Positions 1-7,571 of a stretch of 12,190 nucleotides of DNA are shown one piece after another (position 1 is the first letter of the stretch; the number at the start of each line of letters is the position of its first letter). The stretch is from JARYGU01 sp033795365 (GTDB lineage Bacteria > Pseudomonadota > Alphaproteobacteria > Rhizobiales > Rhizobiaceae). A program made the position numbers and the translations under genes. The notes below the pieces were generated by a model that was given only the letters and a program-made list of their open reading frames with translations, was not told the origin of the DNA and made no database searches. The stretch is taken from the NCBI GenBank assembly GCA_033795365.1, contig JARYGU010000041.1, positions 1 through 12,190 on the forward strand. The letters run 5' to 3'.

Positions 1-77
1 ACGACACGGTTGTGGCGCGCCAGCAGGACCGCATTCGAGAGACCCACATAGCCAAGACCTGCAACTGCTATTTTCAT
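1..77 (-). CDS. ugd: Nucleotide-sugar dehydrogenase (UDP-glucose 6-dehydrogenase type), N-terminal fragment
   Basis: Only the first 25 codons lie in the window; the gene runs off the left edge. The peptide starts MKIAVAGLGYVGLSNAVLLA, which is the Rossmann NAD-binding start (GxGYVG) of the UDP-glucose/GDP-mannose dehydrogenase family, and the SNAVLLA continuation is typical of UDP-glucose 6-dehydrogenases. These cytoplasmic enzymes oxidise UDP-glucose to UDP-glucuronate with two NAD+. The start is well supported: an AAAAGGGAG ribosome-binding sequence lies at 88-96 on the minus strand, 10 bases before the ATG. The gene follows the FkbM gene on the same strand after a 288-base gap, so it may have its own promoter. 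Its place beside glycosyltransferases fits precursor supply for a uronic-acid-containing polysaccharide. The exact sugar substrate cannot be decided from 25 residues. Confidence 0.87.
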   Translation of the reverse strand, partial: MKIAVAGLGYVGLSNAVLLARHNRV

Positions 78-87
78 ATTGTCTCAT

Positions 88-96
88 CTCCCTTTT
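88..96 (-). promoter_or_regulatory. Ribosome-binding site of the nucleotide-sugar dehydrogenase
   Basis: The minus strand reads AAAAGGGAG here, a purine-rich Shine-Dalgarno sequence that ends 10 bases before the ATG at 77-75. It fixes the start codon of the partial dehydrogenase gene. Further upstream on the same strand two TATACT hexamers occur (209-214 and 311-316), but neither has a convincing -35 partner at 16-18 bases, so no promoter is claimed for the 78-365 gap. Confidence 0.7.
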
Positions 97-365
97 CAGA
101 TGCGCTCCATTTCGATCAACTCAAGGAAGACTTTCATAGCGCTGCACATCATATCCGCACCCCGTGCAAATCGGTTCCGCTCCAGACATGAACGGCGCAC
201 ACCGAGAAAGTATATTGTCATTCAACAGGTGGTAGAGCTCTGTCATCGCGAAATAAGAAGACGTGCATTGCCCGAGCATCGACGTGAGCAGCCGACCAGA
301 GCCGCAATGTAGTATAACAAACCGCAAGCTTACACGGTCGTCTCTACAAACAATTTCAGGCTAAG

Positions 366-1610
366 CTATTTGATAAGTAAGACATCGAGATTGGCCTTGC
401 TCCTCGACTGTCGCAAAGAAAGCAATTCGCTCGATACGTTCCTAAATATTATTTTAAGCATATTATTACGGTGCTGTTCCAGCGTGTCGTGAACAAAAAA
501 ATGGTCATCGACTAGAGAGCACAAATATTTGTAGCCCATACTATTCATCCGAGCATCAATCGCATTGAACGCCTCTCCGTCTAAGCATTCCACCTGAACG
601 AAGCACTGATTCCGGCACAGGAAATCAGCTGCGCCCTCGAACACGGCCAGTTCGTGCCCTTCGACGTCGATTTTCATGCAGACGGTATGGCCAGAATAGG
701 TTAGTACTTCATCAAGCTTGGCAGTTCTAACCGGAATAACTTTACCTCTAGCTACGCCGTTCTCAAGGATGTGGTTGTTACCCGCCATATCTCCAAACAT
801 CTCAAACTGAACTTCCCCGTCTGCGGAAGAAAGTGCCAACGGATGAGCCGTTAATTTTCCCCTGAATTCCTGCACATCGATGTTTTTCTTAAGCAGAGCA
901 TACGCCGCCGGCGCGGGTTCAAAGGCGTCAATCTGGGTGACAGCAGCCTCCTGGCCAGCATAGATCGAATACACGCCAATATTCGCGCCGATATCTACGA
1001 TGCGGGTTGCTTGGAGCTGATGAACTACTTCCTTAAAAGCAAACAATGTACCCTTTTCGTAGGAAAAGGTTATTAATAACCGCTGCGCAGAAGATTCGAG
1101 ATAACATCCAAAAATTGTTTCAATCACCGCGTCCTCAATCAATTCATCATCACACATCAGGCGTACACGAGAGAGATGAAGGGCGCCGGGAATGTTCTTC
1201 GCGATGCGGACTGCGCTAATCGACATTTTTCTATCCAACGCAATGATCAAAGGCAACTGGCGTGGTAACGCGCCGAAGGTAGAGTTGCCACGGTAAACAA
1301 GGCGTTCACCTGAAGCATCCGTACAAAACACCGATATATCGTTTGCCTTGTGCTGATATTTCTCGTCGCGGCGGTTCTCCACTATAATGTACGAGATGTA
1401 TTGCGCGCGAGGAAGCTCTAGCTTCCACCAAGCGTTGCTATCTTCTCCGGTATGAAAGGCAAAATCGAAGGTGTTGTCCGTGGTGGCGCGTTGTGCGTCA
1501 TTTGGGTTCGACCATCTCGAGGATGAACTCTGCGATGCTCGTCCGCGCGAGCTGACGTCCTTCAGTCCATTGCTGATCAGCATCTTCGTCAACTCACCAA
1601 AGTCTTTCAT
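366..1610 (-). CDS. FkbM-family methyltransferase with N-terminal F5/8C (discoidin)-like domain
   Basis: This 414-residue protein has two parts. Residues about 20-155 look like a galactose-binding/discoidin (F5/8 type C) beta-sandwich: an early RASQSS segment, WWKLELP at 61-67, YISYIIVENR at 71-80 and SAVRI at 132-136. Residues about 195-345 are an FkbM-type SAM-dependent methyltransferase: motif I VDIGANIGVYS (205-215), the acidic FEP (230-232), MKIDVEGHE (312-320) and VQVECL (338-343). FkbM enzymes O-methylate hydroxyls, often on sugars. The N-terminal module could bind the glycan acceptor; that is inference. The ATG at 1610 overlaps the preceding gene's TGA (ATGA, 1607-1610), which implies translational coupling and fixes the start. 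The FkbM core alone is usually about 200-270 residues, so this is a two-domain version. The FkbM family call is firm, while the sandwich domain call is moderate. Confidence 0.88.
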   Translation of the reverse strand: MKDFGELTKMLISNGLKDVSSRGRASQSSSSRWSNPNDAQRATTDNTFDFAFHTGEDSNAWWKLELPRAQYISYIIVENRRDEKYQHKANDISVFCTDASGERLVYRGNSTFGALPRQLPLIIALDRKMSISAVRIAKNIPGALHLSRVRLMCDDELIEDAVIETIFGCYLESSAQRLLITFSYEKGTLFAFKEVVHQLQATRIVDIGANIGVYSIYAGQEAAVTQIDAFEPAPAAYALLKKNIDVQEFRGKLTAHPLALSSADGEVQFEMFGDMAGNNHILENGVARGKVIPVRTAKLDEVLTYSGHTVCMKIDVEGHELAVFEGAADFLCRNQCFVQVECLDGEAFNAIDARMNSMGYKYLCSLVDDHFFVHDTLEQHRNNMLKIIFRNVSSELLSLRQSRSKANLDVLLIK

Positions 1611-4600
1611 TCAAAAATACTCCGAGATTGGATTAGTGAAGACCGCTCAATGTCGTCTCCAGGGCCGACGAATGTACCGTCCGCACGTACTCCACGTATC
1701 CGGCGAAGAAGTGAATGTGCGTTGCCGTAATTCTGCTCAAAGAACTCGAGGATCGCCCCCATCGCAAGGTCGTTCCCATTTTGAAATGCGTTCCCTCGCC
1801 ATAGCGCTGCGCTTTGCGAGCCGTCAATGTTGCGAAACTCGAACTTCCGCTGCGGCATCCATACTGGATAGCCGTTGGCCGTGGTCATGACCTTAAGCCA
1901 AAGGTCATCGGCGTGGAGACTCGTGGCCTTGATCGCATTAATGTCAAACGCTTCAGCCGGCACAGAACCAGGCGGATAGAGCACGCCTCCGATTCCCGTC
2001 GGCAGCAGTTCAAAGGTCTCCCTCTCGCGAAGGTGCTGATGGTCGTATCCCCATTGATCGTAAGTGCGCAGGGTACCATCCGGTCGGAAGCGGATGAGAT
2101 TGGATCGTCCTGCGACGACAGATGACGGACGGTCAAGGTGTCCGTGATAAAGTGTGGCAATCAGATGCTCGTCATATCGGACATCATCATCAACCGTGAC
2201 AATAAGCGCATTCGGGAACTCCTGCATTACGTAGAAGTACTTCTTGTGCGGCGCGAGGTCGCCCTCAACCCATCGAATTTGGAACCTTTCGTCGAGAAGA
2301 GCACGCAACTCTGCAGGAAGGCCCGCTCCGTGATCAGGAAACTGATCCTCCGACAGCCAAAGGAGAATCCGGTCGGGCTGTTTAGTCTGGCGCATTAGCG
2401 ACTCGACACACGTTGCGATTGTCGGCATCCGCGGCGGGAAAGAAGTGAGCGAAACTATAATTTCTCGAGTCTGGCCGGAATGACCCGGCGCCTGTGCTGA
2501 AGCGGCTACAGTTTCAGTACGCTCTCTCGGAACACTCGACTTTATCGGCCCACCCGCAATACGTCTCGCAAAGAGCTCGCCAAGTTCACTTTGATGGGTC
2601 CTCATACTTGCAAGTGTATCGTATTTGCGGCGCGACGCCCCCCCCATTTCAACGAGTTCACCCGGACTACGGTCGATCATGCGCATGAAGGCGTCACGCA
2701 GGGCCTTGACCTCGCCAGATGAGACGGTAATACCGTTCTCATCGTCTACCATGTACTTGGCGCCGACGTTCTCGGTCACAATGAGCGGCTTCGAGAGCAT
2801 CGCACCCTCGAGGGCAACAAGTGAGCACGATTCATCGCGGGAGGCGACTACCACTACGTCCATCTGAGAAAGAAGCTCAACCTTTTGCCGCACGTCGGCG
2901 ATGAGGCCATGGTAATGAATTCTCGGCTCGTTCTTAAATTGGCCAAATACATACGATGCGAAACTGGTTCCGCTATTGATGAACCCGCCGGCGAAGTGCA
3001 GTTCGGCCCGAACCCGATACTCCTCGGGCATCGCCTTGTAAGCGGCAACGAAAAGGTCGTAACCCTTGCGGTGTTCAATCGTGCCAAGCTGCACGAAACG
3101 TATCACACCGTCCTTTGCGGGCACATATGGCAGGGCGAATTCCGAGACGTCCTCGACCGCATTCTTCACCACGTCGATTGGACCATCCGCATACATGCTG
3201 ATGGCTTCGGCCGCATAGTCACTTACGACAGTGACGCTTGAACTCCGCCGCAACATATCGGCTCGTCGGGAATTCCCTCGCAGAAACTGCGGTACATTTG
3301 TGGCCTCACGTACGTACCAGACGACAGGTAGCTTGCCTTCGAACGCTCGCACGTACCCATCTGTCACAACTGTGTTGCACACAACAAGCTTTACGTTGTC
3401 GCGCATGAGATCATCAATCTTGCTTTTGTCGATCCCTGCAGAAGTTACAACGTGCACCGTAAACCCATGGGTCTCGAATTCACGAGCAAATGGCCCAGGC
3501 CGCGAGGTCCAGACAATGGGTTCGTAGCCCAGCTTTACGGCAATTTTGCAGAGACGAAGCAGGCTGTGAGGTGTGCCAGTATATGTCATCTCGGGAGATA
3601 CGAATAAAATCCGCGGAAGCAGTATCCGCTTCATAGGCGTTTGCTCCACAGCTCGGCCTGCTGCAGCAAGCTGATGCGCGGAATCGAACAAGTCACCAAA
3701 CCGCTCAAACACTGAGGTGTCACCATGCAGAACCGGCACAGCGTCGTAGAGAAAGTCCTTGTACACCTGGTAGAGGTAAGGACGATGACCGAGTGAGTGT
3801 CGCAGCGGTTGGAATGCGACATACGGGCCAATCATCCGCAAGTTGGCAAAGCCCTGGGAGTACTCAAGATATCGCTCCACGAAGTCGATGATCCCCCGCT
3901 GCATCTCCAGGATCTGCTCTGGATTGGGAGGAATGTTCGATCCCCGTAACGCGACAGCTTCTCCCAACTCGTCGCGCGCGTAGCCGATGGTCGTCGCGTT
4001 AGGCTCGGTAAATAAATACTCAATCGGAAGCGTAAGTAGATCTTTTTGTTTTTGCGGGATCTTGCCTACTGGCATTACCAGTCGCGCGATATCCTGATTT
4101 GTTAGCGGGGAATACACATACGCACTGATCGAGCCATCGGAGACTGCATCGGTAATCTGCTCGTTGCGTGAGGTGGCCAACAGTGCTCCGAAAACCTGCG
4201 GAGCATGCTCTCCGTAGTTGTTTCGAAAGAAGTCCCGCAGCGCTGTGATGCAGGTTCCCGTCCATCCGATATCCACTACGAGTACCTTTTTAGCACCGCC
4301 GATAGCTTTGGAGAAGTAGTCACGCGCGATTACATAGGATTCTGCGAGATGCGCTTCGATGACGCTCTTCTTCATCCAGAAGAACTCGCGGAGCCGCGGT
4401 TCGTTTGCGCTTGCCGGAAACTGCAGCGGCTCGATGTCGGCACCCTCGAGATGTTCTACAAGGTACTCGAATCCCGTATCGATGAGCAATTGACTGATAG
4501 GCCGTGAATTGTTCGATTCCTTGTACCAACGGAAAAAAGCCCGACTAATATAGTCATCGAAGCTCCACTCTGCCGTCAACATGAGCGAAGCAGTCCGAGA

Positions 4601-6040
4601 GGTATCAATGTACTCGCTCGGCAGCGTTCCGAAGAATCGCCTATAGACTTGGGAAAGGATGTCGCAATCACGCCCGAGAAACAAGATCTTCTCGATCCCT
4701 TTTTCTCTCGCTAGCCGATCCAGAAATTCGACATAGCCGAGGGTGAGAATGCCGCCAACGCGGAAGCCATGGGTGTAGTGGATCCCCTCGGACCAGGTCC
4801 CAGTCCCAAGCGCGTTATCGACAACAGCCTCATAGAAGCTCCCCGCGAGGCTACCCATGTCTTTCTCACGAACTAGGGCATGCTGATTTGGATTATACAC
4901 TCCCGCAATGCCCGAAGCGATCGACTGCACAACGTCTGCTTCGTACACATCTCCCACATGGACTATCAGGCGATCGGGGCCGTAGTCCGCGACCACCACT
5001 TGCTGCAGGGTGCCATCGCCCTTGCGGGCTCCGTATTCGTTCGACAGATAAAGTCGCTCGTAGCCACTGTACCCCGCACGTGCAAGCATGGCAGTGATAG
5101 TCTCTTTCGGAAGATACATATCGCTCATGAAGATAAGCGTCTTGCCCATCGCGCGCAGTCGCTCGTAGACTTGAAAAATATAGGGATTTTGCCGTGTCAG
5201 CTGAACCTCTAGATCCTTTTCAAGTTGCTCCCATTCTGCTTTGGCGCCATGTCGCTCAGTAAGCACCTCATAGATCTCATGGAGCGTGACCTCTCGTGTT
5301 CCCTTTAAGCGGTCATTCCGTGTTCGCGCATAAGCTTCCGCGTCCTTCCGCTTCTTGACGAAACCTGTAATGCCGAGTCGTGCCCCCATGAGCCGGAATA
5401 CATCGTTCGGCTTTGCAACAGCACGGACGACCGCTGTGTCAAAAATGTCGAAAGAAATCACGTCATATGCTGCGAGCTTCGCAACCATCGTCTCGAGTGG
5501 GAGCCTAGAAGGAGCCTCGACATCGAAGTAATAGTGCACAGGAGCCGCGCTGACTGCGGCTGACGCAGTCGGCCTTCCGCCGCTATCGCTTTGAGGGCTG
5601 GCAGCTACGTTGCGATCAGCACCCTTTCTCCTCGGTTGCTTCCGAAACTCCCGTACCGCGCGCAATAGTGCAAAAGGTAGCACAGGCCAACCCAATGGCG
5701 ATCTACCGTATTTCAGAAGTGCGTCGCCCAAGCGGTAAGAGAGATGCTTCTTGACACGCTGCGCATCCTTCACATCGCTATATTCATGCAGAGGTGGCAA
5801 CTCATTCGTTGGATTGATGCGCTGTTCAGCATTGAATGCCTGGATTTCAAGTATCATAGCGCGAGGTATTCCCATCCAAGCACGCAACGAACCGCTCCGC
5901 TGGACCAGCACACTCCCAAGACGGTAATTGAGCTGACGCCGCACGCGATTCGCCGCGCCGCTCAGAGCAGCCGGTTTGGACGGCGGCAGATCTTTATCAA
6001 CGCTCTGCTTTTCAACTGTGAGAAGCTTATCCATCTTCAT
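1607..6040 (-). CDS. Giant HAD-like / GT4 / GT-A fusion glycosyltransferase
   Basis: This 1477-residue protein contains several modules. (a) Two similar 37-residue segments at 33-69 and 96-132 share the core YRLG and an aromatic/proline-rich second half. (b) Residues about 190-400 are HAD-hydrolase-like: FDIFDT with D198/D201, FMSDMY with S306, K340 and HVGDVYEAD with D364/D369. A companion region follows to about 770 (FLGRDCD at 454-460, VVDIGWTGT at 588-596), as in COG5610-type proteins. (c) Residues about 808-1160 are a GT-B GT4 transferase with TGTPHSLLRL (821-830), GTIEHRKG (986-993) and an E-X7-E pair E1070/E1078. (d) Residues about 1192-1400 look like a GT-A transferase with VTVDDDVRYDEH (1281-1292). 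It is probably cytoplasmic, acting in assembly of a surface glycan. Its upstream ribosome-binding site is weak, and M3 at 6034 is an alternative start. Specificities are unknown. Confidence 0.88.
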   Translation of the reverse strand: MKMDKLLTVEKQSVDKDLPPSKPAALSGAANRVRRQLNYRLGSVLVQRSGSLRAWMGIPRAMILEIQAFNAEQRINPTNELPPLHEYSDVKDAQRVKKHLSYRLGDALLKYGRSPLGWPVLPFALLRAVREFRKQPRRKGADRNVAASPQSDSGGRPTASAAVSAAPVHYYFDVEAPSRLPLETMVAKLAAYDVISFDIFDTAVVRAVAKPNDVFRLMGARLGITGFVKKRKDAEAYARTRNDRLKGTREVTLHEIYEVLTERHGAKAEWEQLEKDLEVQLTRQNPYIFQVYERLRAMGKTLIFMSDMYLPKETITAMLARAGYSGYERLYLSNEYGARKGDGTLQQVVVADYGPDRLIVHVGDVYEADVVQSIASGIAGVYNPNQHALVREKDMGSLAGSFYEAVVDNALGTGTWSEGIHYTHGFRVGGILTLGYVEFLDRLAREKGIEKILFLGRDCDILSQVYRRFFGTLPSEYIDTSRTASLMLTAEWSFDDYISRAFFRWYKESNNSRPISQLLIDTGFEYLVEHLEGADIEPLQFPASANEPRLREFFWMKKSVIEAHLAESYVIARDYFSKAIGGAKKVLVVDIGWTGTCITALRDFFRNNYGEHAPQVFGALLATSRNEQITDAVSDGSISAYVYSPLTNQDIARLVMPVGKIPQKQKDLLTLPIEYLFTEPNATTIGYARDELGEAVALRGSNIPPNPEQILEMQRGIIDFVERYLEYSQGFANLRMIGPYVAFQPLRHSLGHRPYLYQVYKDFLYDAVPVLHGDTSVFERFGDLFDSAHQLAAAGRAVEQTPMKRILLPRILFVSPEMTYTGTPHSLLRLCKIAVKLGYEPIVWTSRPGPFAREFETHGFTVHVVTSAGIDKSKIDDLMRDNVKLVVCNTVVTDGYVRAFEGKLPVVWYVREATNVPQFLRGNSRRADMLRRSSSVTVVSDYAAEAISMYADGPIDVVKNAVEDVSEFALPYVPAKDGVIRFVQLGTIEHRKGYDLFVAAYKAMPEEYRVRAELHFAGGFINSGTSFASYVFGQFKNEPRIHYHGLIADVRQKVELLSQMDVVVVASRDESCSLVALEGAMLSKPLIVTENVGAKYMVDDENGITVSSGEVKALRDAFMRMIDRSPGELVEMGGASRRKYDTLASMRTHQSELGELFARRIAGGPIKSSVPRERTETVAASAQAPGHSGQTREIIVSLTSFPPRMPTIATCVESLMRQTKQPDRILLWLSEDQFPDHGAGLPAELRALLDERFQIRWVEGDLAPHKKYFYVMQEFPNALIVTVDDDVRYDEHLIATLYHGHLDRPSSVVAGRSNLIRFRPDGTLRTYDQWGYDHQHLRERETFELLPTGIGGVLYPPGSVPAEAFDINAIKATSLHADDLWLKVMTTANGYPVWMPQRKFEFRNIDGSQSAALWRGNAFQNGNDLAMGAILEFFEQNYGNAHSLLRRIRGVRADGTFVGPGDDIERSSLIQSRSIFE

Positions 6041-6077
6041 TCGGTTTTGAATCTCGTTTTAATCAGAGGTAGGCCCC

Positions 6078-6105
6078 GTGTAAGGGTGAATTGTATCGCT
6101 GACAA
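6078..6105 (-). promoter_or_regulatory. Weak candidate promoter for the giant glycosyltransferase gene
   Basis: On the minus strand TTGTCA (6105-6100) and TTACAC (6083-6078) are separated by 16 bases, about 40 bases before the ATG at 6040. The -35 hexamer is close to consensus but the -10 is poor. The position is reasonable for the first gene of the two-gene minus-strand unit. Transcript mapping would be needed to accept it. Confidence 0.18.
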
Positions 6106-6406
6106 GTATGTATTCCGGGACTTAAACCGACTATGTCGTGCAATTGACAGGACTTCACCGAGCCACCGCCGAATCTGGCTCACCCCTTCTAATAGCTTGA
6201 TGGCCGCGCCCGAATGGACGTAATGACCACCACTGACTTGTAACATCCATCCGAACGATCCTATTGATTGGGTAGGATGTACCCGGAATTTGACACGTCA
6301 TCTGGTAACCTGCACCAATGCTTGATATGAGATCACGCTGCTTTAAGGATTTTTGCGGCAACGCGCTCATACTGCACAATAATAAGCTCACAATTGCGCT
6401 TCAGCA

Positions 6407-6416
6407 TGCAGCTGCA
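6407..6416. promoter_or_regulatory. Perfect palindrome TGCAGCTGCA upstream of the plus-strand cassette
   Basis: This is a 10-base perfect palindrome, 47 bases before the preferred ATG of the first cassette gene (6464). Its position would suit an operator for a dimeric repressor, but no second copy is visible and palindromes of this length do arise by chance. It is recorded as a candidate site only. Confidence 0.2.
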
Positions 6417-6463
6417 CAGAATTTCGGACCAGGGTGCATTCAGGTGCCACGTTGCTAGACGAT

Positions 6464-6817
6464 ATGCCAAGTAAGGAATTGCTGCATAAGCTCATGCGAG
6501 CTGAAGAACCGAGTCGTTCGCTTGATCGGGAGATTGCTCTTGCAGTCGGATTCAAACATGACACTGAACAATCTCCGGAAGCATGGATTTCTCCGCATGG
6601 CGAACGAATACTGAAGTTGCCAAACTTCACCGGCGACGCTCAAGATGCATACGAGCTTGCGAGATATCTGACAGAGTCGGCTTCAGGTGCGTGCAGTTGG
6701 GAAGAAGGCCTTTCATCTGCGAAAATTGGGAGTAGCCCTATTTGTCAGGCGCGATCACCAGCTCGGGCGATCTGCATTGCCATACTCGTCGAAAAATGGC
6801 GTAGCGATGTGGGATAG
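6464..6817 (+). CDS. Small phage ABA-sandwich-like protein, copy 1 of 2
   Basis: This 117-residue protein is clearly paralogous to the one at 7571-7939. Shared features are an N-terminal helix with KELL/QELI, the block PSRxLDxxIALAxG at residues 16-29, LPxFT in the middle, and a C-terminal (S/T)PAxAICxAxL helix. This layout resembles the phage ABA-sandwich family, which is frequent as small ORFs in alphaproteobacteria and phages; its function is unknown to me. The ATG at 6464 is chosen because the two paralogs then align from residue 1 without gaps through the LD motif. A GTG at 6434 would add ten residues. Neither start has a strong ribosome-binding site. The gene is 40 bases upstream of the FkbM gene on the same strand, so co-transcription is likely. 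The family call is moderate and the gene call strong. Confidence 0.75.
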   Translation: MPSKELLHKLMRAEEPSRSLDREIALAVGFKHDTEQSPEAWISPHGERILKLPNFTGDAQDAYELARYLTESASGACSWEEGLSSAKIGSSPICQARSPARAICIAILVEKWRSDVG

Positions 6818-6857
6818 GAGTCTGTTTGTTCAATTTTTTAGTACGGTGTGAGCACCT

Positions 6858-7571
6858 ATGCACTACGAGGATCTCATGAAATTTTTCCGCAGCGTGCTTT
6901 CTGTATGCGGCCTTTCAGTTAAAGAAGCTACGACTCACGCTCAGGGCGGCGGGAAGCTATTGATGCCGGGGCTAGATGTAACGTTGCCGGAAGTAGCAGG
7001 CCGAATAGGCGGGACTCTAATGCAAGGACGGTGGTATGAGCAGGAAATGCTCGATTATATCCGTTCGCTTCACATCTCAGGGAACTATCTGGATGTTGGC
7101 GCGAATATTGGAAATCACTCTTTATATTTTGCGATGAATACCGGCGCCGATCGCGTCTTTTCATTCGAACCTACGCAAGGAGCCCGAGCTACTTTAAACA
7201 AATTTATCGAGTTAAACCGGCTTCATACTGAAATCACTGTTATACCGTTCGCATGCTCTGATTTTAATGGCGAGGTCGAAGTAGTTGAAAGCATCGCCCG
7301 GGAGGTCAAACCTACGAAATATCAGTGTCGCAAGATCGATGATCTTATCAACGTACCCGTAACACTTATTAAAATGGACATTGAGGGGGCAGAATCGTCT
7401 GCTCTCAAAGGAGCCATTAGGGTACTTGGCGAATGCAAACCTGTCTTGTTCATTGAGATCCACGATAACGCTCATATGAACGATATAATGAATATTATCC
7501 GGCCTCTCGGATACAGAGCTACCGGCCGAGTGTGGAACGCCTCGCCTACCTACGAGTTTGTTGCTGATTAA
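6858..7571 (+). CDS. FkbM-family methyltransferase (single-domain form)
   Basis: This is a 237-residue SAM-dependent methyltransferase of the FkbM family. The visible motifs are LDVGANIGNHS (78-88, SAM-binding), FSFEP (101-105), LIKMDIEGAE (170-179) and VLFIEIH (196-202). The expected product is an O-methylated hydroxyl, most often on a sugar, but the acceptor is not determinable. Unlike the FkbM gene on the minus strand it has no discoidin-like domain and is of usual family length. An alternative ATG at 6876 has GAGG at 6867-6870 five bases upstream and gives 231 residues starting MKFFRSVLS; it may be the true start. The TAA overlaps the next gene's ATG by one base (7571), so the downstream ABA-like protein is probably translationally coupled. 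It lies between two paralogous small proteins and faces the neighbouring glycan genes. Confidence 0.88.
   Translation: MHYEDLMKFFRSVLSVCGLSVKEATTHAQGGGKLLMPGLDVTLPEVAGRIGGTLMQGRWYEQEMLDYIRSLHISGNYLDVGANIGNHSLYFAMNTGADRVFSFEPTQGARATLNKFIELNRLHTEITVIPFACSDFNGEVEVVESIAREVKPTKYQCRKIDDLINVPVTLIKMDIEGAESSALKGAIRVLGECKPVLFIEIHDNAHMNDIMNIIRPLGYRATGRVWNASPTYEFVAD

Larger units (their letters stand above)
6041..6463. other. Divergent intergenic region with several short palindromes
   Basis: This gap separates the minus-strand glycan unit from the plus-strand cassette. It holds no recognised gene. Symmetric elements visible are ATCCTA/TAGGAT arms at 6258-6263 and 6273-6278, the imperfect palindrome TGACACGTCA at 6291-6300, and a perfect 10-base palindrome TGCAGCTGCA at 6407-6416, the last about 48 bases before the cassette's first ATG. 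A plus-strand TTGCGG (6353-6358) with CAATAA (6377-6382) at 18 bases is a poor promoter candidate. A TTGACA at 6290-6295 has no correctly spaced -10. A minus-strand frame ending at 6037, with an ATG at 6246, stops in an ATGA overlap with the giant gene. It could be a 69-residue leader peptide or chance. Confidence 0.5.

Noticed and set aside
121..327. Minus-strand frame before the dehydrogenase with a CTGCGYD zinc-ribbon-like stretch
   Set aside because: Only one CxxC pair, no ribosome-binding site and no recognisable family; treated as a chance frame in the 288-base gap.
1471..1890. Plus-strand 139-residue frame across the FkbM/giant-gene junction
   Set aside because: It is antisense to two strongly supported genes and has no family-like features.
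6290..6328. Plus-strand TTGACA as a promoter -35 with TGATAT as -10
   Set aside because: The spacing is about 27 bases, far outside 16-18, and the hexamer at the right spacing is not -10-like.
6155..6391. 78-residue minus-strand frame in the divergent gap
   Set aside because: Irregular composition, overlaps other frames, and no motif or ribosome-binding site.
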